Part shown: piece by piece, positions 16,513 through 21,786 of the stretch | Position numbering within the stretch: position 1 is the first letter of the stretch | Layout of the letters: every line of letters starts with the position of its first letter | Source: Paracoccus chinensis | GTDB taxonomy: Bacteria > Pseudomonadota > Alphaproteobacteria > Rhodobacterales > Rhodobacteraceae | Length of the DNA: 64,000 bases | Direction of reading: 5' to 3' | NCBI RefSeq assembly: GCF_900102885.1 | Contig: NZ_FNGE01000003.1 | Coordinates: 186,001-250,000, forward strand | Program-made: the position numbers and the translations under genes | Notes under the pieces: model-generated | Databases searched by the model: none | What the model was told of the DNA's origin: nothing | The model's input: only the letters and a program-made list of their open reading frames with translations

Positions 16513-16932
16513 TCAGTCGTCCTTTTCGTTCGTGCGCGCCGCGCCGAGGTCCGCGCCCCGGACCTCGAGAAAGCGGCCGGTCAGGGCATCCACGCGGATG
16601 TCCACCACGTCGCGGCTGCGAGTCAGGATGCGGATGCGGTAGACAAGCGGGCTGCCGCTCCCTCGCTGCGGGACAAGGGCAATGTCCAGCACCTTGCCGT
16701 CGAAGCGCCGCATCGCCCGCCGCACCGCTTGGTGCATCGGCATCACCTCCTCGATTGGTCCGGCAAAGCGTTCCTCGTCCTGCGGACCGAGGTCGAGGCT
16801 GCGCGGCATCGGGGCGGTCCCGGTCGGTGGATGCGCGTGGCGTGGTCCAGGCCCATGGCGCGAGACCGCCAGCCCGGCCAGTACCAGGACCAGCGCGGCG
16901 ACAAGAGCTGCGATCAGGAAACGCGGACGCAT
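16513..16932 (-). CDS. Membrane-anchored PepSY domain protein
   Basis: A 139-residue protein with an N-terminal membrane anchor or signal (about residues 4-24) and one PepSY domain (about 65-128: AVRRAMRRFDGKVLDIAL, then VYRIRILTRSRDVVDIRVDALTGRFLEV). PepSY domains are periplasmic modules thought to modulate peptidases or sense envelope state. It is the first gene of the PepSY-regulator-kinase operon, one base before the regulator, so it is likely an accessory sensor or an output of that system. Confidence 0.82.
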   Translation of the reverse strand: MRPRFLIAALVAALVLVLAGLAVSRHGPGPRHAHPPTGTAPMPRSLDLGPQDEERFAGPIEEVMPMHQAVRRAMRRFDGKVLDIALVPQRGSGSPLVYRIRILTRSRDVVDIRVDALTGRFLEVRGADLGAARTNEKDD

Positions 16933-17066
16933 GCCGCAGGTTATAACGGGAAAACCAAACCGGACCCAAACAGCCCGTTGGCATCCGGTTCGGGCTTTGC
17001 AGGCTAGGTTCGATTCGATCGAAGGGCCTTGATCCCTCCGACAGAACGCAAACGAGAGGATTCGTC
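16933..17066. promoter_or_regulatory. Divergent promoter region of the PepSY/two-component locus
   Basis: 134 bases between divergent PepSY genes. It holds an AGCCCG...CGGGCT inverted repeat (about 16972-16996) and a CCGGACCC/CCGGTTCGGG pair of half-sites, plausible operator material for the neighbouring OmpR-type regulator. The tract GATTCGATCGAA near 17009 is another small palindrome. No consensus promoter can be assigned with confidence. Confidence 0.35.
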
Positions 17067-17906
17067 ATGCTTCGCACCCTTCGCAGTTCTGCCGCCTTGC
17101 TGGCGGCGATCGCCGCGCTGACGTCACCGTTGGCGGCGCAAACGGCCACCGCCCCACAGGATGCACCCGCCGCGCCGGCTGCATCTGCGCCAGCAGCCCC
17201 TGCAGCGGCGCTGCCCTCCGCACTGACTGAACTGGGGATCTCGGACGCCCGCATCCAAGACGGTCGGCGCGGCGGCCAGCGGGCCGAAGGTACGTTGCCC
17301 GGCGGGCAGGCCTTCCGCGCCATGCTGGACGAGCAGTCGCAACTGCGGATGATCGGCGTCGAGGGTGAAGGCACGCTGCCGGCCGATATCGTCTCGCGCC
17401 TTGTGCCGGAGGCGGTGCGCGGCAACGCGATCTTCGCCGAATTTGCACAGCTGCGCGGGATCGGTCGCGGGGATGAGGGCGTGATGCTGTTCGGCACCGA
17501 TGCGCAGGGCCAGGATATCCGCGCCGGCTTCTCGTCGGATGGCACGCTGCAGCGCTTTGGACGCGGCGACATGGATCGGGACGGCGAGCGTCACGGCAAG
17601 CGCAGGGGTGACGGCGATCAGGGGCATCATCGGGGCGACAAGGGCAGGGACCATCCCGAGAGGGACGGCGACCGCGGCCGACCCGAAGGGGCGCGCGATA
17701 CCGGCGGCCCGCGCCCGGAAGGCGCAGCGGCCCCGCTGGATGACGCCGCGATCCAGAACGTGCTGCGGGACGCGGGCTATACCCAGCCGGGCACGATCAC
17801 GCGCGACGGTCCCCGGGCCGAGGTCGAGGCGGTGAACCCAGAGGGCGAGCCCGTGACGGTCACCGTCAACCCCCGGGGCGTCGTGGTCCGCGAACTCGCG
17901 CGTTGA
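17067..17906 (+). CDS. Secreted PepSY-like protein with an Asp/Arg/Gly/His-rich middle
   Basis: A 279-residue exported protein. A Sec signal peptide (about 1-24, ending LAAQ) precedes an Ala/Pro linker. A globular part (about 50-170) follows, then a charged low-complexity region (about 172-216) rich in Asp, Arg, Gly and His (RDGERHGKRRGD, HHRGDKGRDHPERDGDRGR). The C-terminus (about 220-279) resembles a PepSY repeat (AIQNVLRDAGYTQPGTITRDGP... VTVNPRGVVVREL). Divergent from the PepSY-regulator-kinase operon, so probably a target or partner. Function unknown; the charged stretch could bind metal or a polyanion. It ends at a strong hairpin. Confidence 0.7.
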   Translation: MLRTLRSSAALLAAIAALTSPLAAQTATAPQDAPAAPAASAPAAPAAALPSALTELGISDARIQDGRRGGQRAEGTLPGGQAFRAMLDEQSQLRMIGVEGEGTLPADIVSRLVPEAVRGNAIFAEFAQLRGIGRGDEGVMLFGTDAQGQDIRAGFSSDGTLQRFGRGDMDRDGERHGKRRGDGDQGHHRGDKGRDHPERDGDRGRPEGARDTGGPRPEGAAAPLDDAAIQNVLRDAGYTQPGTITRDGPRAEVEAVNPEGEPVTVTVNPRGVVVRELAR

Positions 17907-17914
17907 TCGCGCGA

Positions 17915-17938
17915 GAGGACCGCGTCCGCGCGGTCCTC
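17915..17938. terminator. Bidirectional hairpin terminator
   Basis: Perfect 10-bp stem (17915-17924 with 17929-17938) capped by a TCCG tetraloop, between convergent genes. Its right arm runs into the stop codon of the minus-strand gene. Confidence 0.7.
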
Positions 17939-18350
17939 AGCGCCGCAGCATCGGGCCGAGGTGCGACAGATCGTAGCCCGCGCTCCGTCCGGCCGACAGG
18001 ATCTCGTCGGCCGGGCGATCTCCGGCCTGACCCAGCGCCCAGGCCGTGGCCGAGCGGGTACCCGACCTGCAGTAGGCCAGCACCGGCCCGGGCGAGCTGT
18101 CCATGATCTCGCGGAAGCGCGCGACCTGGTCGGGCCCGAGCTGGCCGGGAACGATCGGCAGATAATGATAGGTCAGCCCGGCCCGGGTGGCGCGTTCGGC
18201 CATTACGTCGCTGCGGTGAGTCGGCTCGACCTCGGCATCTGGACGATTGGCGATCACGGTCGTGAACCCGGCCTGTGCAAGCGCGACGAAGTCGTCCGGT
18301 TCGATCTGCGGCATGACTGCGAGATCCGGTGTGAGATGGCGAGGGTTCAT
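17937..18350 (-). CDS. Blh/TIGR01244-family phosphatase-like protein
   Basis: A 137-residue protein of the TIGR01244 (DUF442, beta-lactamase-hydrolase-like phosphatase) family. It has the dual-specificity phosphatase loop CRSGTRSATAW (C-x5-R type, HC replaced by YC in VLAYCRSGTRS) and the N-terminal block VMPQIEPDDFVALAQAGFTTVIANRPD. Family members occur alone or fused to sulfurtransferases and metallo-hydrolases linked to sulfide handling and biofilm control; the substrate here is unknown. I start at MNPRHLTP, which has AGGA six bases upstream, not at the longer upstream codons. It is convergent with the PepSY-like gene across a shared hairpin. Confidence 0.85.
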   Translation of the reverse strand: MNPRHLTPDLAVMPQIEPDDFVALAQAGFTTVIANRPDAEVEPTHRSDVMAERATRAGLTYHYLPIVPGQLGPDQVARFREIMDSSPGPVLAYCRSGTRSATAWALGQAGDRPADEILSAGRSAGYDLSHLGPMLRR

Positions 18351-18535
18351 GGGATGTCCTGTCTGGGCAGTTCTGACGCGCATTGTGGTCCGTGACCGTT
18401 GAGTGTCAATCTGCCGGGCAGACGCCGTCGTGCATCCAAGGGTGACATAATACGGATTATTTATAAATTGGCTGCTGTGGAGGGAGCCCTTCCACAAAGC
18501 GCGTCACACGTTTTTTTTGGCCGCCCCAGCCGCGC
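18351..18535. other. Intergenic region with hairpin and AT-rich promoter-like patch
   Basis: 185 bases between the Crp-type gene end and the phosphatase start (both minus strand). An imperfect hairpin TGTGGAGGG/CCCTTCCACA (18476-18496) followed leftward by an AT-rich run could terminate the Crp-type transcript. The AT-rich patch 18447-18469 would suit a promoter for the phosphatase. A short inverted repeat TTGAGTGTCAA is at 18399-18409. Confidence 0.4.
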
Positions 18536-19312
18536 TCAGGCCGAGGCGCGCCGCCGCAGCGGACCAACTGATGCCATTTCGCGGATTTCATGGTCGAGAT
18601 CAGCGCCAAGATACAGGTAGTCCCAGCGATACTGCCCCGCCTGGAACAACTCCGGCAGCTTCATGATGCGCAGGCTGCCCTGTGCGAATGTACAGATGCC
18701 GTCCTCGCGCAGTTCGGACAGCATGCGACTGGCATGGACCGGCGTCATTCCGCAGATCTCGGCAATGTCGGTCTGGGCCAGAGGCACGTCGAAGCCATCC
18801 ATGCTGCACAAGCCCCGCGCATAAAGCCGCACCAGCATCTCGCACAGAAAATTGGCGATCCGCGCCCGTCCGACCAGCCGCCCGATGCGGAAGATCCAGT
18901 AACGGCTGATCGACGCCTCGATCATCGAAATGCGCCAGAACTTTTCATATATGTCAGTTGCTTTAATATGAAATGCCTGAAATCTGTCGTATGAGGTCTC
19001 CCTCACCGTAGCAGCGCCGAAGGCGTTCTTGATGCCGGTCGAGTGGCCCAGCAGGAAACCGGAAAGATCGACATAATCGCCCGGCAGGTTCAGACTCAGG
19101 AATTGCCGCCTGCCCATCCGGTCCAGACGACAAATGCCCACGAATCCGCTGGAAAGATAAAGCAGGCTGTTTCCTGTCGTCTTGCTGGACGAAATCTGCT
19201 GTCGGGGCCGAAGGGCAATGGGCACGGACTGAATATCCGACAGAAGCCGAGCCTGAAATGGCGTGAAGACGGCAGACCAAGCCTGCTCGATGGTCATCTC
19301 TGGCATGATCAT
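18536..19312 (-). CDS. Crp/Fnr-family transcriptional regulator
   Basis: A 258-residue regulator. An N-terminal cyclic-nucleotide-binding-like fold (about 30-150, RRQFLSLNLPGDYVDLSGFLLG) is joined to a C-terminal helix-turn-helix (LAQTDIAEICGMTPVHASRMLSELREDG). It lacks the N-terminal Cys cluster of an oxygen-sensing FNR, so it is not a standard FNR. A perfect EcfG-type promoter (19362-19386) ends about 50 bases upstream of the ATG at 19312, which supports this start over an in-frame ATG at 19408; 19306 is also possible. It lies behind the HWE-type kinase on the same strand, and the promoter suggests general-stress control. Confidence 0.85.
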   Translation of the reverse strand: MIMPEMTIEQAWSAVFTPFQARLLSDIQSVPIALRPRQQISSSKTTGNSLLYLSSGFVGICRLDRMGRRQFLSLNLPGDYVDLSGFLLGHSTGIKNAFGAATVRETSYDRFQAFHIKATDIYEKFWRISMIEASISRYWIFRIGRLVGRARIANFLCEMLVRLYARGLCSMDGFDVPLAQTDIAEICGMTPVHASRMLSELREDGICTFAQGSLRIMKLPELFQAGQYRWDYLYLGADLDHEIREMASVGPLRRRASA

Positions 19313-19361
19313 CGTCCGACCAAGGTACCGGACAGTCCTCTTGCACGTGCAGCAGGGTTCC

Positions 19362-19386
19362 AACGCATCAGCCCTGCCCCGGTTCC
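19362..19386 (-). promoter_or_regulatory. EcfG-type (general stress) promoter for the Crp/Fnr gene
   Basis: On the minus strand GGAAC (19386-19382), a 16-base spacer, then CGTT (19365-19362). This is the exact alphaproteobacterial EcfG consensus. A start about 8 bases further on gives a leader of roughly 45 bases before the ATG at 19312. Confidence 0.7.
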
Positions 19387-19413
19387 GGTGACCCTGTGCC
19401 AAGGACATCGCCT

Positions 19414-20073
19414 CTAGTTGCGCACGGGCGGCTCATGGTCGCGCGCGAGATTGTGCATGGGAACCGTCAGTGAGATACGGACGCCCTGTCGGTCGAGTTC
19501 TCGCTTGGCGCTTCCATCGAGCTGGTAACGAAACATTTCCTTCAGGACCATGCTTCCGAAGCCCTCGCGGTTCAGGCTCGCCGGCACCCCCCGTTCGATC
19601 CATTCTAGGTGCAGCATGGCCTCCCTGCCCTCGCTCTCCGGTTCGATCCTCCAGGACACCCGCAGCTCGCCTCCTTCATCCAGGCCCAGCGCACCATGCT
19701 CGATCGAGTTCGTGACGAGTTCGTGGAACAGCAGTCCCATCACCTGGGCCGCGGGGGTATTCAGGCGCACCAGGGGGCCGTTCAGCGACCATGCGTTCCG
19801 GCCGTCGCTGGCGTGCTGGTCGTTCAGCTCATCCTCGACCAGATGCGCCAGGTCGAACGAGGCAGCCGGATTGCGCATCACGGCCAGGATGATGCGCCCG
19901 ATCACGTCCATGCGCCCTTCCAGGTGCCAGGCATAGCTGTCCACGGTCGTGGCGCTTTCGGCAGACCAGCGGATGATCGACCGGATCAGGGCATAGCTGT
20001 TGCCCACCTGCCACCTGATATCGCTCAGGATCGAGCGCGCATCGGCTGCGGCATGTGGTTCAAGATCGTTCAT
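19414..20073 (-). CDS. HWE/HisKA_2-type histidine kinase-like protein lacking the phospho-acceptor His
   Basis: A 219-residue cytoplasmic protein with no sensor domain. The dimerisation segment WQVGNSYALIRSIIR aligns with the HWE/HisKA_2 block HRVKNxxAxxxxIxR, which puts Trp21 where the phospho-acceptor His should be and Gly where Lys should be. The ATP-binding half is better kept: FHELVTNSIEHGAL (N box) and REGFGSMVLKEMF (G box). It starts MNDLEPHAAA at 20073 with AGGA just upstream. Divergent from a single-domain response regulator. HWE kinases feed the PhyR-NepR-EcfG general stress response in alphaproteobacteria; a non-phosphorylatable member could be a scaffold, an ATP-binding partner or a negative factor. 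Confidence 0.78.
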   Translation of the reverse strand: MNDLEPHAAADARSILSDIRWQVGNSYALIRSIIRWSAESATTVDSYAWHLEGRMDVIGRIILAVMRNPAASFDLAHLVEDELNDQHASDGRNAWSLNGPLVRLNTPAAQVMGLLFHELVTNSIEHGALGLDEGGELRVSWRIEPESEGREAMLHLEWIERGVPASLNREGFGSMVLKEMFRYQLDGSAKRELDRQGVRISLTVPMHNLARDHEPPVRN

Positions 20074-20342
20074 GTTCCTGCCTGCTGATCCGCCCAGGTG
20101 ACGCCGCGACAACCGCTGCAGGCGGTCGATCTTCCGTTCGCCCGCCTGCGGCACAGGCGCCCGACATGGAGCCAGAACCGCCGGTTGCCGCCAAGGTCGG
20201 TGCAAGACCCGGATTACTCAACCGCAAATCCGCAGACGGCCGGCAGGATTCTCGTGTTACAATCCCGATTGAGGCCGCTCTCGCCCCGGCCATGGTCGAC
20301 CTGCTCAGGTCGTCACGCATGCTGACAAAGGGGAGTATCATC
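20074..20342. promoter_or_regulatory. Divergent region between HWE-like kinase and response regulator
   Basis: 269 bases without a supportable gene. On the minus strand a degenerate EcfG-like pair, GGAAG (20135-20131), 17 bases, GTT (20113-20111), sits about 40 bases before the kinase ATG; the -35 element has one mismatch. No matching element was found for the regulator. The ribosome site GGGGAG at 20329-20334 serves the regulator. Confidence 0.35.
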
Positions 20343-20741
20343 ATGACCGCCAACCCGCCTCTCGCCGCGCTGAAGGGCTGTCGTGTGCTGGTTGTCGAGG
20401 ACGAGTTCTTTCAGGCCAAGGATCTGGCCCGTGCCTTGTCCGAGGCAGGCGCCGTGCCGGTCGGGCCTGTTCCTTCGTTCCGCGACGCGGTCGAGGCGCT
20501 GGACCGCAATGACGTGATCGACGCTGCCGTGCTGGATATCAACCTGCGCGGGCAGATGGCCTACGAGGTTGCGGACGTCCTTGCCAGTCGGGGCATCCCG
20601 TTCCTGTTTGCGACCGGCTACGATCCCGAACTGCTGCCCGAGGCTCACCGCGACCGGCCGATATACGAAAAGCCGTTCCGGATGGACTACCTTCTGGCGG
20701 GCGTCGCCAGCTTGTGCGCGCAATCCGCCGCCAAAGCGTGA
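20343..20741 (+). CDS. Single-domain response regulator (CheY-like)
   Basis: A 132-residue stand-alone receiver domain: acidic pair Glu19-Asp20 in VVEDEFF, phospho-acceptor Asp65 in VLDINLRG, the conserved Thr in FATGYD and Lys in YEKPF. There is no output domain, so it works by protein contact or as a phosphate sink or relay. The FATGYD/PIYEKPF pattern is that of the receivers found next to HWE kinases. It is divergent from the kinase-like gene at 19414-20073, an obvious candidate partner. It starts at the ATG preceded by GGGGAG. Confidence 0.88.
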   Translation: MTANPPLAALKGCRVLVVEDEFFQAKDLARALSEAGAVPVGPVPSFRDAVEALDRNDVIDAAVLDINLRGQMAYEVADVLASRGIPFLFATGYDPELLPEAHRDRPIYEKPFRMDYLLAGVASLCAQSAAKA

Positions 20742-20837
20742 TCTGGTCGGTTTCACCCTTCCCAGCCTTTCCTGTCGTTTCCCAGCCAAGGGCATTTGCA
20801 GGCCCCTGACGGGTCGGCGTCACTGCCCCGGCTTTGT

Positions 20838-20871
20838 GGCGCCGTGGCGGATCAGGCTCCGCCACGGCGCC
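20838..20871. terminator. Bidirectional hairpin terminator
   Basis: Perfect 14-bp stem (20838-20851 with 20858-20871) with a 6-base loop between the convergent response regulator and HdeA-like gene; the strongest hairpin of the window. A short TTT follows on the plus strand. Confidence 0.75.
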
Positions 20872-20878
20872 TTTGCGC

Positions 20879-21559
20879 TTACATCGAGGACATACGGTCC
20901 ATCACGAGCGAGGTTTCATTGCCCTGACAGGCGGCCATCAAGGCCGCGATCTGCGGGTCGGCCGACGCGCCGCCGCCCGAGGCAGTCGCACCTGTCGCCC
21001 CCGCTCCGCCCGAGGCCGCTGTTCCGCCCGTGGAGGCAGTGTCTCCACCCGAGGAACCCATCCCGGCACCGGAGGAACCCGCGCCGCTTGCGCCGCCGGA
21101 CGCCCCGCCTGCGCTTGCGCCGCCCGAAGCCCCGCCAGACGCGCTGCTGCTCGAGGTCCCACCAGAGGCATCCATACTGCCGCCGCTGCTGCCCGAGGCA
21201 CCGCCAGAGGCGCCGGACGCCCCGGTGCTGCCGGATGCCGAACCGGCTGCCCCGCTGCCAGAGGTATCCGACCCGGCGCCACTGCCTGAACCCATCGTTC
21301 CGCTGGTGTCACCGGAACTTCCGCCGGATCCGCCGCTGGTTGCCCCGTCCGAGGATCCGGTCGTGCCGGTCGCCGAAGCCCCCGACGAACCCGTACTCGC
21401 GGTGCGCAGCGCACTCATGGCGGTCATCTGCTGATCGGCGCTCAACGCCATGAAATCGGCGCAGGTCATGGTTGCCGGGTCTGGCGTCTGGGCGAATGCG
21501 CTCCCCCCGAAGTTCGCCACGATCCCTGCAATCGCAAGCTTGCGTGCAAGATGCTGCAT
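20879..21559 (-). CDS. HdeA/HdeB-like periplasmic protein with a long Gly/Ser/Ala insert
   Basis: A 226-residue secreted protein. The signal peptide MQHLARKLAIAGIVANFGGSAFA is cleaved before QTPDP. MTCADFMALSADQQMTAMSAL then resembles the start of acid-stress chaperones HdeA/HdeB, and the last 25 residues (IAALMAACQGNETSLVMDRM) resemble their end with the second Cys. In ordinary HdeA the two Cys are about 50 residues apart; here some 150 residues of Gly, Ser, Ala and Thr lie between them. The start at 21559 has an excellent AGGAGG site; earlier in-frame ATGs do not. An EcfG-type promoter lies upstream. The HdeA link is by motif only and needs a profile search. Confidence 0.7.
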   Translation of the reverse strand: MQHLARKLAIAGIVANFGGSAFAQTPDPATMTCADFMALSADQQMTAMSALRTASTGSSGASATGTTGSSDGATSGGSGGSSGDTSGTMGSGSGAGSDTSGSGAAGSASGSTGASGASGGASGSSGGSMDASGGTSSSSASGGASGGASAGGASGGASGAGSSGAGMGSSGGDTASTGGTAASGGAGATGATASGGGASADPQIAALMAACQGNETSLVMDRMSSM

Positions 21560-21602
21560 GACTTTCCTCCTCATGTTCATCGGCCCGAAGTGCCGAGGGG
21601 GA

Positions 21603-21627
21603 AACACCGCCTGCACGGCCATGTTCC
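21603..21627 (-). promoter_or_regulatory. EcfG-type promoter for the HdeA-like gene
   Basis: On the minus strand GGAAC (21627-21623), 17 bases, then GTT (21605-21603) preceded by T in place of C. One mismatch in the -10 from GGAAC-N16/17-CGTT. The leader to the ATG would be about 35 bases. Confidence 0.55.
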
Positions 21628-21786
21628 TCATGGACAGATTCAAGAATGTTGGCTCATCCATCCGGGACATGGCGCCGGTCAGCCGGGCGGACCCACATAT
21701 GTTGCCGCCTTCAAGATGATCGAAATCGGAACTCCGGACCCCGCTGCGCGGTAGTGCGGAAGCAGCGGCGGTGCAGCGAGGCCCCC

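Noticed and set aside
18399..18409. TTGAGTGTCAA as an FNR box
   Set aside because: The half-site spacing is three bases; FNR boxes need TTGAT-N4-ATCAA, so the match fails.
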